Source: Indolivaga alginatilytica
GTDB lineage: Bacteria; Bacteroidota; Bacteroidia; Bacteroidales; Dysgonomonadaceae
NCBI RefSeq assembly: GCF_003201355.1
Contig: NZ_QICL01000005.1
Span: forward strand, 1 to 64,000
Length of the DNA stretch: 64,000 bases
Direction: 5' to 3'
A program made the translations under genes and the position numbers. The notes under the pieces were generated by a model. It had not been told where the DNA came from. It ran no database searches and was given only the letters and a program-made list of their open reading frames with translations. Below are positions 1 through 10,600 of the stretch, piece after piece (position 1 is the stretch's first letter; each line of letters begins with the position of its first letter).

Positions 1-2
1 TA

Positions 3-77
3 AGTTCAGGGCTGCCCCAATGGAAGAAAATGAATAATGTATCCAATTTACAAGGTATTATTCAGGTAGCTGAATAA
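3..77 (+). CDS. C-terminal end of an unidentified gene (5' part outside window)
   Basis: The third forward frame is open from the window edge to a TAA at 75-77 and encodes 24 residues ending in QGIIQVAE. A strong terminator hairpin begins four bases after this stop, which is the main reason to believe the frame is real. Too little is visible to name a product, and a second frame ends at a TAA at 35-37, so this is a tentative call. Confidence 0.35.
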   Translation, partial: SSGLPQWKKMNNVSNLQGIIQVAE

Positions 78-80
78 TAT

Positions 81-120
81 AAATGCCCATATGAATAATA
101 AACATATGGGCATTTCTTCT
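81..120 (+). terminator. Hairpin terminator after the left-edge gene
   Basis: A perfect 13-bp inverted repeat (81-93 with 103-115, arms containing GCCCATATG) encloses a 9-nt AT loop and is followed by a pyrimidine-rich stretch. It sits directly after the stop at 77, so it probably ends the transcript of the truncated left-edge gene. Confidence 0.6.
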
Positions 121-461
121 ATAACTAATCAGATATTTGTCTTCCTTTTTTTCTTATTTTACGAGCATTGAAGCTAGTTTTATTATGGTATGTAGTATCT
201 CATGTTTAGCCCAAATCCGATAAAAAAGTCTGTTGTTGGTCATCATTCAAAAAGAAGTCATTTCAAGACAATTATAAAAAATAAACTGTATATCTTTGCT
301 TTTATATAAATATAGTATTAACCAAGCCATTATGTAGGAGTACATGTAGGATATGGCTAAAACCACAAATATCTACATCTGATATACAGTCTATTACTCT
401 TAAAAAGGGATTTCCCATATGGGTAGCCTTTCTTATTTATTTACCTCCGGTTATTCTATTT
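116..461. other. Non-coding spacer with small inverted repeats
   Basis: No convincing gene is seen. The spacer holds a nested inverted repeat at about 325-358 (AGCCAT...ATGGCT around ATGTA-GGAG-TACAT) and a CCCATATGGG palindrome at 414-423. Either could help end transcription of the convergent aldo/keto reductase gene, but neither has a clear T tract. Confidence 0.4.
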
Positions 462-489
462 GCCAAAGCTATAAAAAGGTCTGTGACCT
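462..489. repeat. GGTCTNNGACC palindromic element, copy 1 (3' of aldo/keto reductase)
   Basis: CCAAAG arm at 463-468, A-rich linker, then the palindrome GGTCTGTGACC at 478-488. On the reverse strand the reductase stop codon TAG (488-490) overlaps the palindrome, so the element begins on the stop codon and its CCAAAG arm points away from the gene. Confidence 0.75.
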
Positions 490-1309
490 AGAAATTAAAA
501 TTATCAGGATCAGATCCCAAGCGCAAATCCTTGTTTAATGAGCTTATTTGTTTAACCTCTGTGTCTGTCAATTGAAAATTGCTGATAGTCAGATTTTCAA
601 TTTGCCTTTCTTTATGTACAGATTTTGGAATAACAATTACTCCACGTTCCAGATTCCAGCGAAGTACTATCTGTGCTGCACTTTTGTTATATTTTTTAGC
701 TATCTCCGTAACTACAGGATGAACGAGGATGTCGGATTGTCCTGCACCTAATGGCCCCCAAGCTTCGGGGTATATACCTTTTTCTTTACAATACTTTATA
801 AGGGGTTCTTGAGCGAGATAGGGATAACACTCAATTTGATTTACTGCCGGTACTATTTCAGCTTCTTGTAATAGGTCGTCCAAATGATGAGGGTGGTAAT
901 TGCTGACACCTATTGCCTTCACTTTTCCTGCCCGGTATATCTCTTCCATTTTTTTCCATACACTTACATACGTACCTCTCACGGGCCAGTGTACCAGATA
1001 TAGGTCTACGTAGTTTGTGCCTAATCTTTCTAAGCTTGCATCAAGAGCTTCTTTTACCTTGCCCGAGCGTTGATCGTCATTCCAAAGTTTGGTTGTCAGG
1101 AATATTTCCTGACGAGGTACTCTTGAATCTTTAATTGCTTTGCCCACTTCTTCTTCGTTTCCATAAATCATGGCAGTATCAATATGTCTATATCCAACGG
1201 ATAATGCCGATTTCACTGTTTCGTATGCTGCATTAGCATCATTTACTCTAAATACACCGAGTCCTACTGCCGGTATCTTTACTCCATTGTTTAATATAAA
1301 TTCTTTCAT
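488..1309 (-). CDS. Aldo/keto reductase (2,5-diketogluconate reductase-like)
   Basis: A 273-residue NAD(P)H-dependent oxidoreductase of the aldo/keto reductase superfamily, a cytoplasmic single-domain TIM barrel. The catalytic tetrad is visible: D44 and Y49 in DTAMIYGNE, K74 in TTKLWND, and H107 in LVHWPV. The C-terminal IPKS motif that binds the cofactor phosphate is present, suggesting NADPH use. Length is normal for the AKR3/AKR5 group that reduces small aldehydes and ketones. It is a single gene on the reverse strand, divergent from the pectin locus, and has an inverted copy of the GGTCTNNGACC repeat at each end. The substrate cannot be read from sequence; a role on lactaldehyde from rhamnose breakdown is possible but purely positional. 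Confidence 0.9.
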   Translation of the reverse strand: MKEFILNNGVKIPAVGLGVFRVNDANAAYETVKSALSVGYRHIDTAMIYGNEEEVGKAIKDSRVPRQEIFLTTKLWNDDQRSGKVKEALDASLERLGTNYVDLYLVHWPVRGTYVSVWKKMEEIYRAGKVKAIGVSNYHPHHLDDLLQEAEIVPAVNQIECYPYLAQEPLIKYCKEKGIYPEAWGPLGAGQSDILVHPVVTEIAKKYNKSAAQIVLRWNLERGVIVIPKSVHKERQIENLTISNFQLTDTEVKQISSLNKDLRLGSDPDNFNF

Positions 1310-1322
1310 ATATATTATTGTT

Positions 1323-1350
1323 AAGGTCTCAGACCTGTTGGTTGCTTTGT
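1323..1350. repeat. GGTCTNNGACC palindromic element, copy 2 (5' of aldo/keto reductase)
   Basis: Palindrome AAGGTCTCAGACCT at 1323-1336, then a GT-rich linker and CTTTG at 1345-1349. It lies 13 nt upstream of the reductase start on the reverse strand, with the palindrome nearest the gene. With copy 1 it brackets the reductase in inverted orientation. Confidence 0.7.
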
Positions 1351-1568
1351 TGTAGAGGCGGCAAATAATATTTTACACATTATTGTAGTCTGCTAAGAAC
1401 TATAAATATAACAATTTTTGTTTTCATTAGTTTATAAAACCGTCTTTTTTAGCGTTTTCTCTATTAATCTTTTTGAAGGCTCGTTACTAATAGAGTAGAT
1501 GTGTTTTTATAAATTTAGATATGAGTTATTACGATCAAATCCTTAATGATTAATCTCATTATGTATAA

Positions 1569-1598
1569 TTGGTAAGGATTAGGATCGGTATATATTTG
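1569..1598 (+). promoter_or_regulatory. Candidate Bacteroidota promoter for the pectin locus
   Basis: TATATTTG at 1591-1598 matches the -7 consensus TAnnTTTG of Bacteroides-type primary sigma promoters. A TTG at 1569-1571 lies 19 nt upstream, the expected place for the -33 TTTG element. It reads towards the first SusC gene. Sequence match only. Confidence 0.45.
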
Positions 1599-1740
1599 CA
1601 ACGATGATGTCGAATACTCATGTTCGAATAATTCAACTTAACTTTAGATCTTATTACCTTTATGTTAAATATATCTCAGCAAATATTTAATACTTCGTTA
1701 AATTTCATCTCTGAAAATTTGGTGGGTAACTCTATTTTAT

Positions 1741-1808
<68 letters not shown>

Positions 1809-1889
1809 ATAAAATAAGAAAAAAACATGTAATATCCTTAAGCCTTTATAATAAAGGGGTAGGTATTACTTTTTATGATATAAAGACAG

Positions 1890-1925
1890 AAAGCCTGTTT
1901 GAGAAATAGTTCTCAGACAGGCTTT
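1890..1925 (+). terminator. Strong hairpin in the SusC leader (terminator or attenuator)
   Basis: Sixteen-base arms (1890-1905 with 1910-1925) pair with only one G-T wobble around the tetraloop ATAG, and the 3' arm ends in TTTT. No gene stops just upstream, so it either ends a short leader RNA or acts as a conditional terminator before the SusC gene at 2067. Confidence 0.5.
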
Positions 1926-2066
1926 TCTGCGTACGTAAATTCGAAAAGAATAGCTGATATAAAAGCTAATACTCCATGAAATTCTGATCTCAGAAGTGAA
2001 ACGTTAACCTGTAATTTTTTACTGTACAAAATAATATTGAATCCTTAACTCTAAATTTTAAATATC

Positions 2067-5000
2067 ATGAAAAGAAGTGTGAAAAAGTCTAAGAAACTTT
2101 TCTGTTTTAAATTTTTACTCCTTTTCCTATTTTTCTCTCTGATGGAAAATCCGGTTTATGCCCAGAACGGCATTACTATTTCGGGAACAGTAAAAGATAA
2201 TATGGGCGAATTACCGGGTGTGAGCGTTACCGTAAAGGGGGCTACTTCCGGCGTATTTACTGATATTGACGGAAGCTTTAGCCTCTCGGTACCTAATGAC
2301 AAAGTTGTATTGGTATTTTCATTTATCGGATATGAAACCCAGAATGTTCCGATAGGGGGTGCTCGTAAACTGGATATCGTAATGAAATCTGATGATAAAT
2401 TGTTAGATGAAGTTATTGTTATCGGTTATGGCACGATGAAGAGAAAAGACCTTACCGGTGCCGTCTCTTCTGTTTCGGCTAAAGAGTTGGCCTCAGTACC
2501 GGTTACGACAGCGGCACAGGCTCTTCAAGGTAGAGCTGCCGGTGTAAATATTGTAACAGCCAGTGGTGCTCCCGGAGCAGGGATGCAAATCACAGTCCGC
2601 GGTGGAACTTCTATTACACAAAGTACCAAGCCTCTTTATATTGTAGATGGGTTTGAAATGAGCGATGCACTTACCAATATTGATGTTCATGATATTGAAA
2701 GTATTGAAGTGCTGAAAGACGCTTCATCTACAGCAATATACGGTGCACGTGGCTCCAATGGTATTATCTTGATAACTACCAAATCCGGAAAGAAAGGAAA
2801 AACGATAGTAACTTATAATACTTTCTTCTCGGTTGACAGGTTATCAAAGAAGCTCGATATGATATCAAATGCTGAAGGCTTTGTGAAATATCAGTACGAA
2901 ATGGCTGAACTGCAGGGAAAAGTAACACAGTGGAGCAATGTCTTCGACAATAGTATGGGTGTCGACTCCCCCGATTTTTATACAGGAGCTTTTAACCGTA
3001 TAAATAATCGCTACAGAGGAGGAGATGTTATTAATTGGCAGGACGAGGTCTTTGGAGGTTCGGCTTTGACTCAAAGTCATAATATAAGCGTTTCTACCGG
3101 AAGCGATCATACACGAGTGCTTTTAAGCTATAATTACAACGGTGAGGATGGTTTGTTATCTAACCATAGTTTTGACAAGAATACAATCAGAGCTAAGGTT
3201 AACTCTGAACTTTATAAGGGTATACGTGTAGACTTCAACTCGATGTTCACCAATACGTCAACCGATGGTGGTGGTAAATTTGGTGAAATGAAATCGGTTC
3301 TTCTCCAACCAATAAATGGAGGAACAATGTTTACACAGGATCAATTGTTAAACACTCAGACTTATCCCGATTTTTCGAGTCTGGATTCCAGTTTCGACAC
3401 ACCCAACCCTATTGTACAGAATAATGCCTCTACTTCAAACAAGCGTGCACGTTTATTCAATGTCAATGCCGGTTTAGAGTTTGATCTTCTGAAATATCTC
3501 ACTTGGCGTACTGCGGGTAATTACGCATGGACAAACAGTAAATCTACGTCTTTTTCAGATGAAAATTCGGTGGCATTCCTTACAGATCCTGTCAATACCG
3601 GTATTAACGGAAGTATCGGTAATGCCGAATCATTCATGTACCAGGTTACCAATACTCTTAATTATAACCAAACTTTCTCTCAAAAGCATAAAGTAGCTGT
3701 TTTGTTAGGTCATGAAATCACTTATAACGAATCTGAAGAAAACAGCATGAAGCTGAAACAGTTCCCATATCCAAACTTCGGGTTGGACGATATTTCAAAT
3801 GCTACTGTGTCGGAAAAAGAAGCTAAACATTCCCGTAATGGTCTTCTTTCTTTCTTTGCCCGTGCCAACTATATATATGATGAACGTTATTTATTGACTG
3901 CCACTATTCGTAGAGACGGTTCATCAAAATTTGCTCAACAGAATAGATGGGGAACCTTCCCTTCAGTTGCCGGAGCATGGCGTATTTCCGAAGAAAGATT
4001 TTGGAAGGATAACAAAATTGAGAATACGATTAATAGTTTGAAACTGCGTGTGGGATATGGTGTAACCGGTAATAATGGAATTGGTAATAACCTATATTCT
4101 ACAACAATGACACAAACAGATTATCCGATTAATAATACTGTCGGTAATCCTGCTTATGTGCCGAGTACTACCTTGGGGAATAAAGACCTGAGATGGGAAA
4201 CTTTGCATGCAACTAATATAGGTTTGGATATTAGCTTTTTCAACAGTCGCCTGAATCTTACGGCTGAGTGGTATAACAACAAAATCAGCGATATGTTGAT
4301 GGCATCTGTTATTCCTGCTTCAACAGGATATACCAAGCAATATCAGAATGTAGGTGAGATGCGTAACCGTGGTTGGGAGTTTACTCTTAATACAGTCAAT
4401 GTACGGACTAAAGATTTTTTATGGTCTACAGATTTTAATCTGTCTTTCAATACCTCAAAGGTTGTTTCTCTTGAAAAAGGACTGAACGAAAAGACTTTCA
4501 CTGTAGGTGGTAACCGTTCGGGCACTTTAACCTATTATGCTGTTGTAGGTGAAAGACTCGGTGATATGTATGGCTATATATATGACGGAATCTATACAAC
4601 AGACGACTTTACACAAAATAGCGATGGTACTCTGGTTTTGCGTGAAGGTGTTGTTAAACCGTATGGGGATGCGGTACCTAGCCCCGGCGATATAAAATTT
4701 GCAGCGGACAACGAAGAAGGAGATCAGTTTACGCGTAAGTTGGTCAAAATAGGTAATGGCACGCCTGATCTGATAGGAGGATTCAGCAATAACTTTATGT
4801 ATAAAAGTTTTGACATGAATATTTTCATGAAGTTCAGCTTGGGTAATGATATTTACAACGCAAGTAATCACAGCATGAGCCCATATGCTCTTTTTCAAAA
4901 TGTCCCCACTGAATTTGGTGATAATTACTATCGCCTGATTGATCCTGTGACGGGTCAGAAAGCTGCCGCATTAGCTCGTTTGAAAGAGTTGAATCCTAAT

Positions 5001-5330
5001 GAATCTTCACGTACATGGAGTTTGAATAACAGGAATTCAAGTTACATCACTTATCCTTCTTCTTATTTTGTAGAAGACGGTTCTTACCTGCGTCTGGCAC
5101 AAATAACGCTAGGTTATACATTACCTAAAAATTGGTTACAGAAAGCGCTGATTTCTAATGCCCGTATCTACTTTACGGCTAACAATCTGGCAACAATCAC
5201 CGGTTACTCGGGTTACGATCCGGAAGTTTCGGCAGGGGACAGTGACTATGTAATCAGTACCCCGGGTTATGATAGCTCAACTTATCCACGTTCAAGAAGC
5301 TATGTCGTAGGTCTAAACTTAACATTCTAA
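2067..5330 (+). CDS. SusC-like TonB-dependent outer-membrane receptor (first copy)
   Basis: A 1087-residue outer-membrane oligosaccharide importer of the SusC/RagA family. The N-terminus is a signal peptide ending near VYAQ (about residue 33). A carboxypeptidase D regulatory-like domain follows (about 35-115, GTVKDNMGELPGVSVTVKG). Then comes a plug domain starting near DEVIVIGYGT, and a large beta-barrel ending in the aromatic-terminated GLNLTF. It is the first gene of the pectin locus, with its SusD partner 18 nt downstream. The first 170 bases closely match those of the second SusC gene at 7695, so the two arose by duplication. The substrate is inferred as rhamnogalacturonan oligosaccharide from the neighbouring enzymes. 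Confidence 0.95.
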   Translation: MKRSVKKSKKLFCFKFLLLFLFFSLMENPVYAQNGITISGTVKDNMGELPGVSVTVKGATSGVFTDIDGSFSLSVPNDKVVLVFSFIGYETQNVPIGGARKLDIVMKSDDKLLDEVIVIGYGTMKRKDLTGAVSSVSAKELASVPVTTAAQALQGRAAGVNIVTASGAPGAGMQITVRGGTSITQSTKPLYIVDGFEMSDALTNIDVHDIESIEVLKDASSTAIYGARGSNGIILITTKSGKKGKTIVTYNTFFSVDRLSKKLDMISNAEGFVKYQYEMAELQGKVTQWSNVFDNSMGVDSPDFYTGAFNRINNRYRGGDVINWQDEVFGGSALTQSHNISVSTGSDHTRVLLSYNYNGEDGLLSNHSFDKNTIRAKVNSELYKGIRVDFNSMFTNTSTDGGGKFGEMKSVLLQPINGGTMFTQDQLLNTQTYPDFSSLDSSFDTPNPIVQNNASTSNKRARLFNVNAGLEFDLLKYLTWRTAGNYAWTNSKSTSFSDENSVAFLTDPVNTGINGSIGNAESFMYQVTNTLNYNQTFSQKHKVAVLLGHEITYNESEENSMKLKQFPYPNFGLDDISNATVSEKEAKHSRNGLLSFFARANYIYDERYLLTATIRRDGSSKFAQQNRWGTFPSVAGAWRISEERFWKDNKIENTINSLKLRVGYGVTGNNGIGNNLYSTTMTQTDYPINNTVGNPAYVPSTTLGNKDLRWETLHATNIGLDISFFNSRLNLTAEWYNNKISDMLMASVIPASTGYTKQYQNVGEMRNRGWEFTLNTVNVRTKDFLWSTDFNLSFNTSKVVSLEKGLNEKTFTVGGNRSGTLTYYAVVGERLGDMYGYIYDGIYTTDDFTQNSDGTLVLREGVVKPYGDAVPSPGDIKFAADNEEGDQFTRKLVKIGNGTPDLIGGFSNNFMYKSFDMNIFMKFSLGNDIYNASNHSMSPYALFQNVPTEFGDNYYRLIDPVTGQKAAALARLKELNPNESSRTWSLNNRNSSYITYPSSYFVEDGSYLRLAQITLGYTLPKNWLQKALISNARIYFTANNLATITGYSGYDPEVSAGDSDYVISTPGYDSSTYPRSRSYVVGLNLTF

Positions 5331-5348
5331 TTTAAAAAGATTTAAATC

Positions 5349-7436
5349 ATGAAAAGGATATCTATAATATTTTTCAATACGAAGAAGACATTTATAATGT
5401 CATCTGCTATCGCACTGCTTTTAGCGATGCCATCGTGTAAAGATTGGCTGGATATGCCATCTTACAATGCTTCCGACACCGAAACTGTTTTTTCAGACGA
5501 AACGACAGCCGATATGTATGTACAAGGTTGCTACCGTGGTTTGATCCATCAGGAGATGTACTATCAACTCGGTATGGGAGAAACAGTCGTGCATTCGAGT
5601 GAAGACGGCTCAACCAATAATTCGAAATACAATGTCTGTAATTATTTTTATGATACAACATCTCCTTATACGGTTACTACGATTTACAAAGAACAATACC
5701 GCGTCATCGAGTCTACCAATATTGCCATCAGTCAGTTGAATAAAATGCCTGAGACGGATAAGCGCAATGCATTATTAGGAGAAGCACTTGCTATTCGTGC
5801 TTTTTGTTACTACAACCTGATCCGCATTTACGGTGATGTTCCGGCAGTGTGGACCCCGCTTGAGGAAATGGATCCTAATGATGACAATACGTTTTATCCG
5901 AAACGTTCTCCACGTGATGTTATCTATGACCAAATTGTTTCAGATTTACAAACAGCTGTCAATTATATCCCTTGGTATTCCGAAGGTGGAAATCCTACGT
6001 ATGAGCGTCTTACTAAGCAAGGTGCTTATGGTCTTCTGGCACGCGTGGCTCTCTATGCCGGAGGTTATTCGTTGCGTTGGAACTTGGAAACTAACGATGC
6101 TTCTAGCATGAAAATGGGACGCCGCAGTGACGAGGCTCGTGTCCGCGAATTATACCAGATTGCCAGTGATGCCTGCCAGGCAGTCGTTTCCAAAGGTGAA
6201 AACTCATTAATTCAGAATAAAAATGGCATGAGTGGTTTTCAGCATTTATGGTATAACTTCTGTCAACGGAACTTTGCGGAAACCACTCCCGAAATACTTT
6301 GGGAATTGGCTCAATATGGAGAAAATACCAATTCCAATTTCGGAGTACTGGCACAGCCCGGATCCAGAGGTGGTGTATTCGGTTCGCGAAAAGCGATGCA
6401 GTTCATGTTACCAACCTATTACCTGTCGTTTGATAGAAAGGATACCCGTCGTGACGTTTCTTGTACAGCCTATAGTATTTACTTTTTAAATGCAGGTGCT
6501 GCGAGTGATACCTACGTAGACGTTGGTACTACCCTCTCGTGCATTATGCCCGGTAAGTTCCGCATTTCATGGTGTACCGAACCTCAGGAAGCGGCAAAAC
6601 GCAACCTCAATATCCCTGTATTACGTTATTCCGATGTATTACTGATGTATGCCGAAGCTCAGAATTATCTGAACAACAGCCCTACACAAGCTGCTAAAGA
6701 TGCATTACAAAAAGTAAGAGACCGCGCAGGTATCGGTTCAATGCCCGTGCCTTCAGATATGCAAGGGTTTGAGGATGCTATTGTTCAGGAACGTAAGTGG
6801 GAGTTTGCCGGTGAATTCAACCTTCGTACCGACTTGATTCGCATGAACCGTTTGGCTAAAGAATTGGCTGCAACAAAACAGGATATGAAAAACCTTTCCG
6901 ATCGTGCAGGTAAGTATGCCAATACACCTGTCTACCGCTTGTATAAGTTCCAGAAAGATGCACAAAAGTATGGAGATAAATTCTTAGCTCTTGAATACAT
7001 TGATTTGACAGATGCTGCCGAAATAGCAATAATTAAGGATGTGCCTACTGATGCTGCTGAATACGATGCTTTTCAGCGGAAAGTGGCAGATATGGTAAAA
7101 GCACATGGTATTACAATCGAAAATGGAGATAAGTGGTATCCGGCAAATATGTTTCAGGCATATACCAGCTCATACAACGGAAATGCACGCAAAGCAGTAG
7201 GTTTTGCTGCCGGTTTCAATGCGTTGCAAATTGGTAACATTATATATACAAAGCCAACAGGGTCGGCTGAAAATGGTGGAAATTATCCTAATTGGATTGA
7301 AGCTCCCGACGGAAGTGACGGGCTTTACTATGGTTTTAAAGAAAACTGTGTAGAATTACTTCCTTTTGCAGCTAAAGCAGCCGGTCATCCGATGATCGAC
7401 AATCCGAACCTGACACAGCATCCGGGCTACAAATAA
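5349..7436 (+). CDS. SusD-like starch-binding-type lipoprotein (first copy)
   Basis: A 695-residue surface glycan-binding lipoprotein of the SusD/RagB family, which forms the lid of the adjacent SusC barrel. The lipoprotein signal ends in LLAMPSC, and the mature protein starts with the family hallmark KDWLDMPS. The TPR-rich SusD fold is indicated by LGEALAIRAFCYYNLIRIYG and, towards the C-terminus, LRYSDVLLMYAEAQN. It is longer than typical SusD proteins (500-600 residues). An in-frame ATG at 5397 would also leave a usable lipoprotein signal, but 5349 is kept because it follows the SusC stop closely. Paralogous to the SusD at 10968. Confidence 0.93.
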   Translation: MKRISIIFFNTKKTFIMSSAIALLLAMPSCKDWLDMPSYNASDTETVFSDETTADMYVQGCYRGLIHQEMYYQLGMGETVVHSSEDGSTNNSKYNVCNYFYDTTSPYTVTTIYKEQYRVIESTNIAISQLNKMPETDKRNALLGEALAIRAFCYYNLIRIYGDVPAVWTPLEEMDPNDDNTFYPKRSPRDVIYDQIVSDLQTAVNYIPWYSEGGNPTYERLTKQGAYGLLARVALYAGGYSLRWNLETNDASSMKMGRRSDEARVRELYQIASDACQAVVSKGENSLIQNKNGMSGFQHLWYNFCQRNFAETTPEILWELAQYGENTNSNFGVLAQPGSRGGVFGSRKAMQFMLPTYYLSFDRKDTRRDVSCTAYSIYFLNAGAASDTYVDVGTTLSCIMPGKFRISWCTEPQEAAKRNLNIPVLRYSDVLLMYAEAQNYLNNSPTQAAKDALQKVRDRAGIGSMPVPSDMQGFEDAIVQERKWEFAGEFNLRTDLIRMNRLAKELAATKQDMKNLSDRAGKYANTPVYRLYKFQKDAQKYGDKFLALEYIDLTDAAEIAIIKDVPTDAAEYDAFQRKVADMVKAHGITIENGDKWYPANMFQAYTSSYNGNARKAVGFAAGFNALQIGNIIYTKPTGSAENGGNYPNWIEAPDGSDGLYYGFKENCVELLPFAAKAAGHPMIDNPNLTQHPGYK

Positions 7437-7630
7437 TTGATACGCTTAATCTATAACTCTGGGTAGGAAAGCACGTGCACAAGTTCGTGCTTTTCTCCTA
7501 CAACTAAAGAATCCGGTTTTCTTAAAATATAATATTAGCCGGTGATTTATCACCCATAAGACCTCACCCCAACCCTTTCTAATAGAGAGGGAGTTGTCTT
7601 CTCCCGTTTGGGGAGGTCGGGAGAGGTGTT
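7437..7630. repeat. Spacer with a hairpin and a CCTCACCCC-type inverted-repeat element
   Basis: After the SusD stop there is a hairpin with arms at 7463-7475 and 7486-7501 (core GAAAGCACG/CGTGCTTT), likely a terminator or processing site. From 7561 (ACCTCACCCCAACCC) to about 7627 (GGGAGAGGTG) lies an imperfect inverted repeat related to the longer element at 32954-33071. Such elements are dispersed in many bacterial genomes and carry no gene. Confidence 0.6.
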
Positions 7631-7659
7631 GCCAAAGCACTAAAAAGGTCTGTGACCTT
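7631..7659. repeat. GGTCTNNGACC palindromic element, copy 3 (5' of second SusC)
   Basis: GCCAAAG arm at 7631-7637, A-rich linker, then palindrome AAGGTCTGTGACCTT ending at 7659, 35 nt before the second SusC start. The palindrome faces the gene. It abuts the CCTCACCCC-type element on its left. Confidence 0.75.
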
Positions 7660-7694
7660 AATCGTTTTAAACCTTAATTATAAATGCAAGTGTC

Positions 7695-10600
7695 ATGAAA
7701 AGAAGTGTGAAAAAGTTTATGAAATTTTTCTATTTTAAATTTTTGCTCCTTTTCTTATTTTTCTCTCTGATGGGAAATATGGTTTATGCCCAGAGTGGCA
7801 TCACCATAACCGGAACAGTGAAAGATAATATGGGAGAGTTACCGGGGGTGAGTGTTACCTTAAAAGGTTCTACTGCCGGTGTGTTTACAGATATTGACGG
7901 AAAGTATGCCGTCACGGTTCCTAATGACAAGGCTGTACTTGTTTTTTCTTTTATCGGTTACGAGACTCAAAACATATCGGTTGGAGGTGCCCGTAAATTA
8001 GATGTTGTGTTGGTATCTGATGAAAAACTGTTAGATGAAGTTGTAGTGATCGGTTATGGTACTGTCAGGAAGAAAGATCTAACAGGTGCCACAGCATCGG
8101 TCAGAGGTTCCGATTTAACCAATATCCCTGTAACTACAGCAGCTCAAGCTCTGGCGGGTAGGGCAGCCGGTGTGAATGTTATTCAACAGAGTGGTGCACC
8201 GGGTGCAGATATTAAAATCGTTGTACGTGGAGGTACATCTATCACACAGGGAACGGGACCTTTGTATATTGTAGATGGTTTCCAGATGGACAACGGTTTG
8301 CAGAATGTAGATATTAACGATATTGAGAGTATTGACGTCATGAAGGATGCTTCTGCAACGGCTATTTACGGAGCACGCGGTTCTAACGGTGTTATACTGA
8401 TTACTACCAAATCGGGAAAGTTAGGAAAAACAGAGGTTTCTTATAATGGGTTCTATAGCTTCAACTCCTTAGGAAGGAAGCTGGATCTGTTAGGAGTCGA
8501 AGATTATGTGAAGTATCAGTATGAATTCGATGTGCTTCGTGGCGATGCGAATGGCTTTGCCAATTTCTATGGGGGCGATGTAAATGCAACTGATTTTTAT
8601 ACCGGGGCTTATTCCCGCATTGCGCAGGAGTATGGGAACCGTGCAGGAATTGATTGGCAAGATCTGGTATTCGGCGATACGGGTATTACTCAAAACCACA
8701 ATATAAATATTAGTGGTGGTGCAGATAAGACTAAATATATCGTGAGCTATAACTATACCGGCGAAGATGGTATTATGAAGAGACATGATTATGCAAGAAA
8801 TGGTATTCGTGCCAAGATTAATCATGAATTATGGAAAGGCGTTCGTTTCGACTTTGCATCCAGTTTCTTGATGACCAAAGTAACAGGTGGCGGATCGTTG
8901 GGTGGCAAACTGAAACAAACGATTCTTCAACCGATTACAGGTGGTGTTAAATGGACGAACGAAGAAATGATAGGCTCCGATATAGGTAATGAGATAGGCG
9001 ATATTATGCAAGATGCCAACTATGACGCACAAAATCCGATTCTGGACAACCAAGCTATTACGAACGAAAAATATACGCGCTTAACGACTGTTAATGCAGG
9101 CTTGGAGTTTGACCTCCTAAAGAATTTGACATTCCGCACAGCCGGTAGCTATATATGGCAACAAATTCGTGAGGATTATTGGGACGATGGTAGTACCAAG
9201 CAGGCAAGAGCCAATAAAAGTCCTTATGGATATGGTTCCCGTGACAACAGCGAGAAATTTTCGTGGCAGGTTACCAATACATTGAATTATGCTCTTAATC
9301 TGGCAGATACGCACCGCTTTAATATACTTCTGGGTCAGGAAACTTATTATGAAGAGCGGATGAAATTAGATAATGAGTACCGTGAATTTTCGGATGGTAA
9401 TTTCGGATTGAATGATGTCAGTATGGGAAAACCATATACATGGGAATCGGAAAAGAGTAAGTTGGGACTGGTTTCTGTGTTTGGTCGTGTTTCTTATAAT
9501 TTCAATGACCGTTACCTAGTTACGGGAACCTTACGTGGTGATGGTTCTTCCAAATTTTCCAAAGGGAAACAATGGGGATACTTCCCTTCTGCTTCGGGTG
9601 CATGGCGTGTTTCGGAAGAAGCCTTTATGGAAGATTTTAAATCGGTCTTAAATAACCTTAAGTTTCGTGTGGGTTATGGTACAGCCGGTAACAACAATAT
9701 TGACAATAATATGTATGCTACTACTTATGGTGCAGGGCATTATGGATACAATGGGGAAGATTATATTACATACATTCCGGGAAAAGTGCTGGGCAATCGT
9801 GACCTGCAATGGGAAAAAACTACCACAACTAATATAGCGTTGGATGTGTCTTTGTTTAATAGCCGTTTTAATTTTTCAGTGGATTGGTATAATAATGAAT
9901 CGTCTAATTTGTTGATAAATAACAAAATACCAACTTCTACCGGATACTCCACTCAGATTCAGAATATTGGTTCTGTTCGTAATAGAGGTATAGAAATTAC
10001 AATGAATACAACGAACGTCACAACTAAGGATTTCATGTGGACAACTGATTTTAATATTGCTTTCAATCGTTCGAAAGTATTGGATTTGTACGGATCCGAC
10101 GAACTTAATTACTTTATATCGGATTATGAATCACGTATGGGGTACAAGATCGAAGTAGGCAAGCCTTTAGGACAGTTCTACGGACTTATTTATGATGGCA
10201 TTTATACTACAGATGACTTTACTCAAAATACAGACGGATCGTATACCTTGAAAGATAATATTCCTTATTTGAAAGGAAGCACTCGTGCCAATGTGAGAGC
10301 GGGCGATGTGAAATATAAGAATGTTGCCGGTGAAACCGATGCCAATGGATTGCCAGTTTACTCTATCAACGACCGTACCATTATTGGTAATGCGCAGCCA
10401 AAGTTTACGGGTGGTATGAATAATACTTTCAGATATAAAGGTTTCGATTTAAACCTCTTCTTTAATTTTGTATATGGTAATGACGTATTCAATATGAGTA
10501 CACAGCGCTTTATTGGTCCGTATATGGCTAACCAGAATACACTGTCGAAGATGGCTAACCGTTTTTTATTGATAGACCCTGCAACAGGAGTAGAAAGTAA

